From Sulfitobacter noctilucae (GTDB lineage: Bacteria; Pseudomonadota; Alphaproteobacteria; Rhodobacterales; Rhodobacteraceae): a stretch of 64,000 nucleotides of DNA. The notes below the pieces were generated by a model. The model had not been told where the DNA came from. It saw only the letters and a program-made list of their open reading frames with translations, and did not search any database. The translations under genes were made by a program, and so were the position numbers. Shown here piece after piece: positions 8,635-17,166 of the stretch. Positions within the stretch are counted from its first letter, which is position 1. Each line of letters begins with the position of its first letter. Location of the stretch: the NCBI RefSeq assembly GCF_000622365.1, contig NZ_JASC01000013.1, forward strand, positions 496,001-560,000. The letters run 5' to 3'.

Positions 8635-9224
8635 AGCGGGGTAAACGACATACGCGGTTGAGCGAAGACGATCTGGCTTTATGGCAAAAGGTAACGGAAC
8701 GCACTGAGAAGCTGGATCTCAAATCGCTTTTCACCCCTCAGATTGACGCGCCCGCCCCCGCCCCGCCGGCTTTGCGCAAATCCAAATCGGTGTTGCTTGG
8801 CAAATCTGGCAAGGCAAATAAATCCCAACCCTACAGCCTTACGCCTGCCCTACCAGATCGGCGGAACTCTGCGCCTGTTCAGATGGATCAAAAAGCCTTT
8901 GGCAAACTAAAGCGCGGCAAGTTGAAGCCCGAAGGGCGGATTGACCTGCACGGAATGACACTAGACCGCGCCCACCCTGCGCTGACCCGGTTCATCCTCT
9001 CGGCGCACAAATCCGGGAAACGGTTGGTGTTGGTGATCACTGGCAAAGGCAAGCAACGCGACGAGGGCGGCCCCATTCCCGTGCGCCACGGCGTTCTGCG
9101 TCATCAGGTGCCGCAGTGGCTGGGCATGGCACCGCTGGCTTCGGTCGTATTGCAGGTTTCACAGGCGCATATCAGCCATGGTGGCGGTGGTGCCTACTAC
9201 GTCTATTTGCGGCGCCAGCGTTAG
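8631..9224 (+). CDS. Smr-domain DNA/RNA-binding protein
   Basis: Protein with a C-terminal Smr (small MutS-related) domain, a fold linked to nicking or nuclease activity on DNA or RNA. The 197 residues have a basic, Pro/Lys-rich N-terminal half without recognised fold, then GRIDLHGMTLDRAH (about 103-116), the Smr DLHG motif, and a VITGKGKQRDEGG loop near 142-154 (the usual TGKG motif). It overlaps mltA by 4 bases (ATGA) and its stop overlaps the convergent MFS gene stop by 4 bases. The biological substrate is not known. Confidence 0.88.
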   Translation: MKRGKRHTRLSEDDLALWQKVTERTEKLDLKSLFTPQIDAPAPAPPALRKSKSVLLGKSGKANKSQPYSLTPALPDRRNSAPVQMDQKAFGKLKRGKLKPEGRIDLHGMTLDRAHPALTRFILSAHKSGKRLVLVITGKGKQRDEGGPIPVRHGVLRHQVPQWLGMAPLASVVLQVSQAHISHGGGGAYYVYLRRQR

Positions 9225-10438
9225 CGGTTCAAGGTCGACCTGTATCTGATGATGCCTGTTGTCGCCAGCGCGGCGGCGATGAAATAATAGACGGAAATCG
9301 GCAGCATTTGCTGCGGAAAATCAATGCCATAGTCGATCAATGCACCGGTTACGCCCGGCCCGATGGCTGACCCGAAAACCATCAGCGCGGCCGCAACGGA
9401 TTTGATGGATCCGATATGCCTGGTGCCAAAATATTCGGACCAGAAAGCCGAAGTTGCCGTGCTTTGCATGCCCTGCCCTACGCCGAAAATCACCAGACCA
9501 ACGCCAGCCATCGCAATTGTATCCGCGAAAGCCAGAACCGCAAAAGACAAGGCAAATGGCAGCATCTGGAAAGGCACAATTTTGCTGACCCCGAAGCGGT
9601 CAATCGCCCACCCCGACACGAATGTCGCGGCGATTGAAGATACCGTATAGACTGGCATCAACGCCACATAGGCAACCAATTCCCAGCCTTTGACCTCTAC
9701 CAGATGGACCTGCTGGAAAAATAGCGCAGTGCCCCACGCAGAGGGGCCGACGATCATCGGGATCATCAGGAAGAACAGACCGGAGCGCAGCGTTTCGGCG
9801 CGGGTCCAGTGTCTTCCGCCCATGCCCGCGATCTGCGCCTCAGCCGCCATTGATTGTGGCGTGCGTTCCTGTCGCAGCAGAAGAAGCAGGAAGGGGATCG
9901 TCAGTACGATCAAACCGGCGGCAAGCACCCAAAGGCTCCGCCAGTTGGCCACCGCAAAAAGCGCCACAAAGGCGATTGGCAAAATCGCCTGTCCGGCCGC
10001 AAACCCCATGGAAGCCAGCGATAACGCCTTGCCGCGTGTCGCCTCGAACCAGCGGACCATCGCGACAGAGCCCAATTGCGACAGCATCCCCTGCCCCATC
10101 AATCGCAAGGCAAAGATCACAAGTATCAACAAAACCCACGAAGTATTCACCGCCATCGCGATACAGGCGGCCGCCAGCCCTAGCATGACTGCCAAAGCCA
10201 ACACGCGCACCCGAAACCGGTCGGTCAGCACGCCGGCCCAGACCATCGCCACCGCCGACATTGTTGTCCCGATGGTATAGATGCCACCCCACTGCCCGTC
10301 TGACAGACCAAAGTCTGTTTTGATCTCTCCGGCGAAGAGCGAAATGAAGTAGGTCTGTCCGTAGGACGAGGTAAACGTCAGCAGGAAACCCGCAAGCAAA
10401 AACAACCAGTTGGCCCGCAAAAAGCGAATGTAATCCAT
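9221..10438 (-). CDS. MFS transporter
   Basis: Major facilitator superfamily permease of 405 residues with about twelve predicted hydrophobic helices, starting LFLLAGFLLTFTSSYGQTYF. The loop between helices 2 and 3 has GVLTDRFRVRVL, a typical G-x-x-x-D-R-x-x-R motif, and a second copy of that pattern (GWAIDRFGVSK) begins the second half. The substrate cannot be told from the sequence. It is downstream of hslU on the same strand, separated by 94 bases, with no terminator visible between. Confidence 0.85.
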   Translation of the reverse strand: MDYIRFLRANWLFLLAGFLLTFTSSYGQTYFISLFAGEIKTDFGLSDGQWGGIYTIGTTMSAVAMVWAGVLTDRFRVRVLALAVMLGLAAACIAMAVNTSWVLLILVIFALRLMGQGMLSQLGSVAMVRWFEATRGKALSLASMGFAAGQAILPIAFVALFAVANWRSLWVLAAGLIVLTIPFLLLLLRQERTPQSMAAEAQIAGMGGRHWTRAETLRSGLFFLMIPMIVGPSAWGTALFFQQVHLVEVKGWELVAYVALMPVYTVSSIAATFVSGWAIDRFGVSKIVPFQMLPFALSFAVLAFADTIAMAGVGLVIFGVGQGMQSTATSAFWSEYFGTRHIGSIKSVAAALMVFGSAIGPGVTGALIDYGIDFPQQMLPISVYYFIAAALATTGIIRYRSTLNR

Positions 10439-10532
10439 GAAACCTGCGCCGATCTGTATTGACTATGCTTTAGCAGCTAGCGGAATTTCACCAGACCGGC
10501 GAGGGTCATCTTCGGGTCAGCAAGCGTATCGG

Positions 10533-11840
10533 TCACAACACATAGCGGCTAAGATCAGCAGAGCGTGTCAGCTCGCCAAGGTTTTCCTCAACAAAGTCCG
10601 CGTTCACCTCGATCACGTCACCCGAACGATCAGGGGCCGAGAATGACAGCTCCTCGAACACACGTTCCATGACGGTATATAGCCTGCGTGCGCCGATGTT
10701 CTCGACCGATTGGTTCACATCTGCCGCGATTTTTGCAAGCGCCGCGATGCCGTCGTCGGTAAAGCTGACAGTGACTTCCTCGGTGCCCATCAGCGCTGTG
10801 TATTGCAGTGTCAGCGCATTGTCCGTTTCGGTCAGGATGCGCACGAAGTCCTTCTCGGTCAGCGCACGCAACTCAACACGAATAGGCAGACGACCCTGCA
10901 GCTCCGGCAGCAGGTCAGAAGGTTTGGCAATGTGGAAGGCACCCGATGCGATGAACAGCACATGATCGGTTTTGACCGGCCCGTGCTTGGTGCTGACAGT
11001 CGTTCCCTCGATCAGGGGCAGGAGGTCGCGCTGCACCCCTTCGCGGCTGACATCGCCGCCGCGGGCATCGGAGCGGGCGCAGACCTTGTCGATCTCGTCC
11101 AGAAACACGATGCCGTTCTGCTCTACCGCATCGATCGCAGTGCGCGTCACGGTTTCGTCGTCCAGCAGCTTGTCGGCCTCTTCCCCGATCAGGATGCCAT
11201 AACTTTCAGCAACGGAAAGCCGCTTCTTCGTCGTGCGTCCACCCATCGCTTTGCCAAACAGATCGCCGAGGTTCATCATCCCAGCGCCCATGCCCGGCTG
11301 GCCAGGGATATCCATTGTTGCAAACGGACTTGAGGTATCGGCGATCTCAAGCTCGATCATCGTATCATCCAAGAGACCGTCTTTCAGCTTTTTACGGAAC
11401 ATGTCGCGCGTCCCTTCGCGCGCATCACTGCCTGCAATGGCGTCAATCACACGCTCTTCGGCAGCTTTATGCGCCTTGGCTTTCACGTCTTCGCGCATGT
11501 GTTCGCGGGTCATGGAGATTGCCGCATCAACCAGATCGCGGATTATCTGTTCTACGTCACGTCCGACATAGCCGACTTCAGTGAATTTTGTCGCCTCGAC
11601 CTTCAGGAATGGTGCGCGCGCAAGCTTGGCCAGACGGCGACTGATTTCGGTTTTACCGACGCCGGTGGGCCCGATCATCAGAATGTTCTTGGGATAGACT
11701 TCATCGCGCAGGTCATCACCCAGCTGCTTACGCCGCCAGCGGTTACGCAGAGCCACGGCAACAGCGCGTTTGGCGTCGTTCTGCCCGATGATGAAACGGT
11801 CAAGTTCGGATACGATCTCGCGTGGGGTCAGGTCAGTCAT
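10533..11840 (-). CDS. hslU: HslUV protease ATPase subunit HslU
   Basis: AAA+ unfoldase that feeds proteins to the HslV peptidase in heat-shock proteolysis. The 435-residue product begins [20 protein letters not shown], with Walker A GPTGVGKT (about 61-68), Walker [10 protein letters not shown], the I-domain insert and the C-terminal sensor 2 region. It ends DLSRYVL, the conserved C-terminal tail that docks into HslV. I took ATG 11840 because it overlaps the hslV stop by 4 bases; the longer frame upstream is not conserved. It belongs to the hslVU operon. Confidence 0.97.
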   Translation of the reverse strand: MTDLTPREIVSELDRFIIGQNDAKRAVAVALRNRWRRKQLGDDLRDEVYPKNILMIGPTGVGKTEISRRLAKLARAPFLKVEATKFTEVGYVGRDVEQIIRDLVDAAISMTREHMREDVKAKAHKAAEERVIDAIAGSDAREGTRDMFRKKLKDGLLDDTMIELEIADTSSPFATMDIPGQPGMGAGMMNLGDLFGKAMGGRTTKKRLSVAESYGILIGEEADKLLDDETVTRTAIDAVEQNGIVFLDEIDKVCARSDARGGDVSREGVQRDLLPLIEGTTVSTKHGPVKTDHVLFIASGAFHIAKPSDLLPELQGRLPIRVELRALTEKDFVRILTETDNALTLQYTALMGTEEVTVSFTDDGIAALAKIAADVNQSVENIGARRLYTVMERVFEELSFSAPDRSGDVIEVNADFVEENLGELTRSADLSRYVL

Positions 11841-12394
11841 GTCGAAATTTTCTCCACCGTGAGGTTGCCGTTTGTGTAGACGCAAATATCAGACGCAATC
11901 GCCATCGCATCGCGTGCAATGCTTTCTGCGTCGCGGTCACTGTCCATAAGCCCCCGCGCTGCCGCGAGCGCATAGTTTCCGCCCGATCCGATCGCCGCCA
12001 CGTTGTGTTCAGGCTCAAGCACATCGCCGGCCCCGGTGATCACCAATAGATCCTCACCATCGGTCACGATCAACATCGCTTCGAGCTTTTGAAGGTACTT
12101 GTCGGTGCGCCAATCCTTGGCCAGCTCCACAGAAGCACGGGCCAATTGCCCCGGCGTGGCCTCCAACTTGGTTTCCAACCGTTCCAGCAAGGTAAAGGCG
12201 TCTGCTGTCGAACCGGCAAAGCCTGCAACCACGTCAAACCCGCCGGGCGACAGGCGACGTACCTTGCGCGCTGTCCCTTTGATCACGGTCTGTCCAAGGC
12301 TCACCTGTCCGTCGCCGGCAATCACCACCTCTCCGTCTTTTTTGACGCCAATGATGGTCGTACCATGCCAGCCGGGAAATGCGTCTTTTGCCAT
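11837..12394 (-). CDS. hslV: HslUV protease peptidase subunit HslV
   Basis: Proteasome-like threonine peptidase partner of HslU. The 185-residue chain begins [13 protein letters not shown]. The propeptide is removed before the first Thr of HGTT, which becomes the catalytic N-terminal nucleophile. GDGQVSLG and the conserved Lys of ARKVRRL follow. ATG 12394 is preceded by AAGGAGG at good spacing, so the 58 in-frame codons upstream are not coding. An RpoH-like promoter lies just upstream (12422-12450). Confidence 0.97.
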   Translation of the reverse strand: MAKDAFPGWHGTTIIGVKKDGEVVIAGDGQVSLGQTVIKGTARKVRRLSPGGFDVVAGFAGSTADAFTLLERLETKLEATPGQLARASVELAKDWRTDKYLQKLEAMLIVTDGEDLLVITGAGDVLEPEHNVAAIGSGGNYALAAARGLMDSDRDAESIARDAMAIASDICVYTNGNLTVEKIST

Positions 12395-12421
12395 GAAGGG
12401 CCTCCTTTGTTCTGCCTTGCT

Positions 12422-12450
12422 ATATGGCCTTGGCGGCGCAGGCACACAAG
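12422..12450 (-). promoter_or_regulatory. RpoH-type (heat-shock) promoter of hslVU
   Basis: On the minus strand, CTTGTG (12450-12445) and CCATAT (12427-12422) are separated by 17 bases. This matches the alphaproteobacterial sigma-32 pattern CTTG..-N17/18-CCATNT. It lies 28 bases upstream of the hslV ATG, and hslVU is a classic sigma-32 target. Confidence 0.6.
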
Positions 12451-12496
12451 GGCGCGGCAGCTTGTCGGCACCGGGCGGACCCTTTAGCCTTTCCCG

Positions 12497-13396
12497 ATGA
12501 CATCCGAAAAGCCCCTGTATTTCTTTCTCGAAGAACCTTTGCGCGAAAGCGCAGCGGCCGGAGAGCACAACTTTCTTAACTTGGTGAGCGAGGTTGTCAC
12601 GAATTCAGGTTTCTCGGTTCAATTCGAAGGATTGCCTGCGACGCGCACCGGAAACTATTCGCTCGGTCACATGGCGCAACCGCCGGACGACAAGGGATTG
12701 GTCTTTCGCCGCGTCTATCACTATCCGTTCTGGCAGATTGATGCGGTGGCGCAACGCTGGCAGGGGGATGTGGCGCGGGCGCGTTTCATACCTGAACAAG
12801 CGCCCAGCGACGCGCCGCGGTTCTATCGGTTCTGGCAAAAGCGGCTGTTCGGTGATGCACCGCAAAGCACCCACCGCGACGGCTTTATCTTTGTCCCGCT
12901 TCAGGGGCAGCTGACACGCAAACGCGTCTTCCAGACCTGCACGCCGTTAAAAATGATCGAACATTGCCTTGAATACGGGGGCGGCCGGCGGGTCATTGCG
13001 ACCCTGCACCCCAGTGAAGCCTATAACCCGAGTGACCTTGCCGCATTGAATGCTCTTGCGGATGAACACAGAAGTTTGACGGTGGAAACCGGCAAGATGG
13101 AGCAGAATTTGCAGCGCTGTGACTTCGTTGTCACCCAGAATTCAGGCGTTGCCTTTAACGGGTTTTTCTTTGGCAAACCGGCTCTTTTGTTTTCGCAGAT
13201 TGATTTCCATCACATCGCCATCCAAGCAGATCTGGACGCGCTGGGCGACAGCTTTGCGCGTGTCGCGGCGCATGCGCCAGCGTACGATAAATATATCTGG
13301 TGGTTCTGGCAGGATCAGTCGATCAACGCAGGCCGGGATGATGCCAAAGCCAAGATCGCAGCGCGGCTCAGGCGGTTTGGTTGGCCGATAAAATAA
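12497..13396 (+). CDS. KpsS/KpsC-like capsule synthesis domain protein
   Basis: A 299-residue protein with no confident family name. The C-terminal third has [11 protein letters not shown], then a [20 protein letters not shown] segment and QIDFHHIA. This is the pattern seen in KpsC/KpsS-type capsule polysaccharide proteins (beta-Kdo transferases), with a T-x-N-S motif and a nearby G-K-P. The N-terminal part has no membrane helix. The gene stands alone, divergent from hslVU and convergent with trxA, away from the capsule cluster 30 kb to the right. Glycosyltransferase function is inference. Confidence 0.5.
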   Translation: MTSEKPLYFFLEEPLRESAAAGEHNFLNLVSEVVTNSGFSVQFEGLPATRTGNYSLGHMAQPPDDKGLVFRRVYHYPFWQIDAVAQRWQGDVARARFIPEQAPSDAPRFYRFWQKRLFGDAPQSTHRDGFIFVPLQGQLTRKRVFQTCTPLKMIEHCLEYGGGRRVIATLHPSEAYNPSDLAALNALADEHRSLTVETGKMEQNLQRCDFVVTQNSGVAFNGFFFGKPALLFSQIDFHHIAIQADLDALGDSFARVAAHAPAYDKYIWWFWQDQSINAGRDDAKAKIAARLRRFGWPIK

Positions 13397-13418
13397 GGGC
13401 GCCCCAATCGGGGCACCC
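13391..13418 (-). terminator. rho-independent terminator of the trxA operon
   Basis: On the minus strand a 9-base stem with one mismatch (13410-13418 pairing with 13397-13405, 4-base loop) is followed by a T-rich TTATTT run. It starts 24 bases after the trxA stop and overlaps the stop codon of the convergent gene ending at 13396. Confidence 0.65.
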
Positions 13419-13441
13419 TGTAAAATCCAAAGGCTAGTGGA

Positions 13442-13762
13442 TCAAATGGATTCTTTGATCCAGTTTTCCAAAGCCGCTTTCGGCTTGGCACCGGCCATGT
13501 TCGACACAACCTGTCCGTCCTTGAAGATGAACAGCGCGGGAATGCCGCGTACACCCATTTGCGCGGGTGAATTGGGGTTTTCGTCAACGTTCACTTTGAC
13601 GATTTTGACCGTGCCTTCCATCTCGGAAGACAGCTCTTCAAGCGATGGGCCGATCTGTTTGCAAGGGCCGCACCACTCTGCCCAGAAATCCACCACTACG
13701 GGGATTTCGGAATTCTTAACTTCGGCGTCGAATGTGTCGTCTGTGACTGCGACAGTGGCCAT
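13442..13762 (-). CDS. trxA: thioredoxin
   Basis: Small disulfide reductase of 106 residues with the active site WCGPCK (Cys31, Cys34), the preceding VVDFWAEW strand and the cis-Pro segment [12 protein letters not shown], all typical of thioredoxin 1. AGGAGA precedes the ATG. It follows addA by 35 bases on the same strand and is the last gene of the long operon running from tsaE. A stem-loop terminator lies just after it. Confidence 0.96.
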   Translation of the reverse strand: MATVAVTDDTFDAEVKNSEIPVVVDFWAEWCGPCKQIGPSLEELSSEMEGTVKIVKVNVDENPNSPAQMGVRGIPALFIFKDGQVVSNMAGAKPKAALENWIKESI

Positions 13763-13797
13763 GTTGCTCTCCTGAAAAGCGTTACGTTGAGCAGAAC

Positions 13798-16700
13798 CTA
13801 AGAACGCGGGTGAGGCGCGTCAAGGTAACCTGACGCCTTCGCCGCCTTTGTCACAAGTTCGTGCGGCAAAGGCATAAGGCTGGCGTCGACAGTCCATAGA
13901 ATGGCGCAGTCGATGCGGTGGTCGGTATAGACTTGTTCAAGCATAAGCGTATAGGCACCCATCTGCCGCAGGATACCGACCGGACAAGCCTCGGGTGTTT
14001 CGGGCACAACACGATTAGTTTTGTAGTCAACCAAAAGAATATGATCATCGCGGATGATCAGCCTATCGATAATCCCGTGAAAGCGCGTGGTCCCGAGGGT
14101 GGCGGTTACCGGTACTTCGGCCAAAGTGCCGGGCGCGAACACGGGGGCGAGCGTTGGCGCCTCTATTACGCGGCGGGCATCCGCGATGGCGCGGGTAGCA
14201 TCCTCTGGCGTAGCGTTGCGGGTCAGATGTGTTGCGGCGGTGGTCAAGGCGGGCTCGACAAGACCGGGCAAGGTTTCGAGCAGCTCATGGACCAAAGTGC
14301 CAAAAGCCATCGCCGTTTCTACATCTTCGCCCAGTTCCCCACCGATGGCTTTCGCACCCCCGAGGTCCGAGGGAGACCATACAGCATCGTCATGTGCAAA
14401 GATCGCGGGTATTTCACTGAAAACAGGCTCTAACTCAGGGCTTTCGGGTCTTTCTACTTCAAGGTTCTGCGGCGTCAAAGCATTCCAATCCCCTTCGCTG
14501 AAACGCGTAACGCCTTCTATTTCCACCGCGTTCACGTGGGACATGGCATCAGCTACGATGTCGTACCATGCCGTATTATCCTTGGATAAATCTCCCGCTG
14601 CAGCAACGATCAGCCATTTTTCTGCACGGGTCATTGCGACATAAAGCAGGCGCAGGCGTTCGGCGAACTCCGCCTCTTTCATTTCCGCGGTGGTTTGGCG
14701 CAAAACCTCTGGTAGATCGCTCGCGGCGGGTTTCCAAAGCGGGACGCCGTTCATGCGAATGATCTCGTCTTTGACCGAAATATCGCGCCTGCCGGTATCT
14801 GGCAGGATCACAATCGGCGCTTCCAGTCCTTTGGACCCATGCACCGTCATCACCCTGATCTGGTTTGACGCGCTGTCAATTTGGCGCTTGATCTCAAGAT
14901 CGTCCGTCTGCATCCATTCGATAAAGCCCGTCAGACTGGGCACATCGTTACGCTCGTATGACAGCGCCTGCGTCAGCATAGCGTTGATGCCATCCTCCGC
15001 CTCCGGGCCAAGCCGCCCGAGGAGTTTCTGGCGTCCATTATGGCGCGTCAGGATACGTTCAATCAAATCGTAAGGGCGCAGAAAGTCGACCTGCCCGCGC
15101 AGATCTTGTAGGACATTGACGGTCTTCGGGAAATCAGTCTCGCGCTTCCGCAGCGCTTCCCAAAGATGCCGTTCTGTCCGGCGATGCGACAGATCAAAGA
15201 GAGCCTGTTCATTCCATCCGAACAGGGGTGATTTCAACGCGGTCGCCAGCGAGAGATCATCATCAGGTGTCGCCAGAAACGATAAAAGCGCCGCGAGATC
15301 TTTCACTGCAAGCTCTGCCCCGACCTTTAGCCTGTCCGCGCCCGCGATGGGCAGATTAAGCGCTTTGCAGGCACGAATAATCTCCGAAAACAACGCAGAA
15401 CGCCGTTGTACGAGGATCAGGAAGTCACCAGCGCGGATCGGGCGTTTGACAATCGTGCCCGGTTCCTTGCCGTCATCGGGAATGAAATGCGTACCATCGG
15501 TCAAATACTGGATCTTCTCGGCGATCTGGCGGGCCAGGATCACTGTATGATGCTGTGGGCTCAACCGATCCAGCGGATCCGTCCACGGTTGGTTCTCGTC
15601 CTTGTCCGCCTTGTCGACCACCGGCCAGAGATCGACACGGCCGGGCAGCGCTTCCTTGAAAGCGATGTGCTGGCTTTGCTTGCCAAAATCCGGGCGCTGG
15701 TCCGGGTCAAAAGCAGTGTCTACCAAGTGCAAAATGGCGCTGGAGGACCGAAAAGAATAGTCTAGGCTTTGATGCAGAAACGGCTCGCTGGCGGCTTTGA
15801 ATTTCTCTTCGAACAGGAGGCTACGCCGATCAAATTCCAACGGATCAGCACCCTGAAACGAATAGATCGACTGTTTTTTATCACCGACCACAAAGAGTGT
15901 GCGAGCGACGTTCGTACGCGCACCTTCGCCGCTGTGGAACTCGTCCGTAAGCCGTTCGATCACGTCCCATTGTCGTGCGGAGGTATCCTGCGCCTCGTCT
16001 ACGAGAATATGGTCAATGCCGCCGTCAATGCGGTACAGCACCCAAGCAGCCACGGTTTTGTCCATCAACAAGGCCCGCGCCCGAATTATCAGATCGTCAA
16101 AGTCGAGCCAGCCGCGCATCTGTTTGGCGTGCGCATAGCGTTTGAGGAAAGCGCTCGCGAAACGGTGCAGCGCAATGGCTTTTTCTGCAGTAGCAAGCGC
16201 AAGCCGACTATCGCGTGCCTCTTCAACGCGCTGCATAAAGTCGTGAAGGTCGGACAAATCGTCAGCAATGACGGTTTGGGTAGCTTTGGTCGGAAAGCTG
16301 TCGATTTTTGCGGCAAAGGGCGCTTTGGTTTTTTCGCCATATAGGAAAAGCCCCTCTAATTGGGGCAAAACAGACATATCAAAAGCGTGTAGTTCACCCA
16401 GCACGACCGCAGCTTTGCCATCATTGCCGCCTTTTGCGACGAGATGCGGCATGATCCGATCAATCAGCGCCCCTTCATCGCCCACGAAAACACGGCTTTC
16501 GATTTTGCGTGCATCCAGGTCGGGGTCTTCGCCAAGCAGTGAAAGGATATCGGCACGAGTTTGTTCGGCTTGAAACCCCTCCTGCATGCCGACGATCCTC
16601 TGGGTCAGCTTGCTTAAATCCTCGGCGGTGTAGAAGGCCGCAATCGCTTCGATCAGCGGTGCTTCCGAACCTTCGGACATCTCGTCAATGATGTCGGCGC

Positions 16701-17166
16701 GCAGCAGATCGGCAGCACGATCTTCGATCTCAGTGAACTGCGGGCTTACCCCCGCTTCGAGCGGAAAACGCCGTAATAAAGACGCACAAAACGAATGAAT
16801 GGTTTGAATTTTCAACCCGCCGGGGGTCTCGATGGCAAGGGCAAAAAGCGTTCGGGCCTTGCGCAACTGGACATCGTCAAGCCTGCCTTCGATCCCGAGC
16901 TCCTGCATCGCTTCGCGAAGTTTAGCCTCTTCCAGCATTGCCCAAGCGCCCAAACGTTTGAACAACCGGTTCTGCATTTCTGACGCGGCGGCCTTGGTAT
17001 AGGTCAGGCACAGAATATGCTGAGGCTCTACCCCGCTGAGCAAAAGCCGCGCCACCCGGTCGGTCAGCACGCGGGTTTTGCCTGATCCGGCATTGGCCGC
17101 TAGCCAAGTAGACGCATCAGGCCGCGCCGCTTCGATCTGGGCGCGGGTGGCATCGTTGATCATCAT
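13798..17166 (-). CDS. addA: double-strand break repair helicase AddA
   Basis: UvrD-type helicase/nuclease subunit of AddAB, which resects double-strand breaks for RecA loading. The 1122-residue chain has Walker [11 protein letters not shown] near residue 25, helicase motifs ending in [15 protein letters not shown] and [13 protein letters not shown], and a C-terminal RecB-type nuclease with LLVDYKTNR (catalytic Asp and Lys). ATG 17166 overlaps the addB stop by 4 bases; the next codon is also ATG. It is immediately downstream of addB and upstream of trxA. Confidence 0.95.
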   Translation of the reverse strand: MMINDATRAQIEAARPDASTWLAANAGSGKTRVLTDRVARLLLSGVEPQHILCLTYTKAAASEMQNRLFKRLGAWAMLEEAKLREAMQELGIEGRLDDVQLRKARTLFALAIETPGGLKIQTIHSFCASLLRRFPLEAGVSPQFTEIEDRAADLLRADIIDEMSEGSEAPLIEAIAAFYTAEDLSKLTQRIVGMQEGFQAEQTRADILSLLGEDPDLDARKIESRVFVGDEGALIDRIMPHLVAKGGNDGKAAVVLGELHAFDMSVLPQLEGLFLYGEKTKAPFAAKIDSFPTKATQTVIADDLSDLHDFMQRVEEARDSRLALATAEKAIALHRFASAFLKRYAHAKQMRGWLDFDDLIIRARALLMDKTVAAWVLYRIDGGIDHILVDEAQDTSARQWDVIERLTDEFHSGEGARTNVARTLFVVGDKKQSIYSFQGADPLEFDRRSLLFEEKFKAASEPFLHQSLDYSFRSSSAILHLVDTAFDPDQRPDFGKQSQHIAFKEALPGRVDLWPVVDKADKDENQPWTDPLDRLSPQHHTVILARQIAEKIQYLTDGTHFIPDDGKEPGTIVKRPIRAGDFLILVQRRSALFSEIIRACKALNLPIAGADRLKVGAELAVKDLAALLSFLATPDDDLSLATALKSPLFGWNEQALFDLSHRRTERHLWEALRKRETDFPKTVNVLQDLRGQVDFLRPYDLIERILTRHNGRQKLLGRLGPEAEDGINAMLTQALSYERNDVPSLTGFIEWMQTDDLEIKRQIDSASNQIRVMTVHGSKGLEAPIVILPDTGRRDISVKDEIIRMNGVPLWKPAASDLPEVLRQTTAEMKEAEFAERLRLLYVAMTRAEKWLIVAAAGDLSKDNTAWYDIVADAMSHVNAVEIEGVTRFSEGDWNALTPQNLEVERPESPELEPVFSEIPAIFAHDDAVWSPSDLGGAKAIGGELGEDVETAMAFGTLVHELLETLPGLVEPALTTAATHLTRNATPEDATRAIADARRVIEAPTLAPVFAPGTLAEVPVTATLGTTRFHGIIDRLIIRDDHILLVDYKTNRVVPETPEACPVGILRQMGAYTLMLEQVYTDHRIDCAILWTVDASLMPLPHELVTKAAKASGYLDAPHPRS

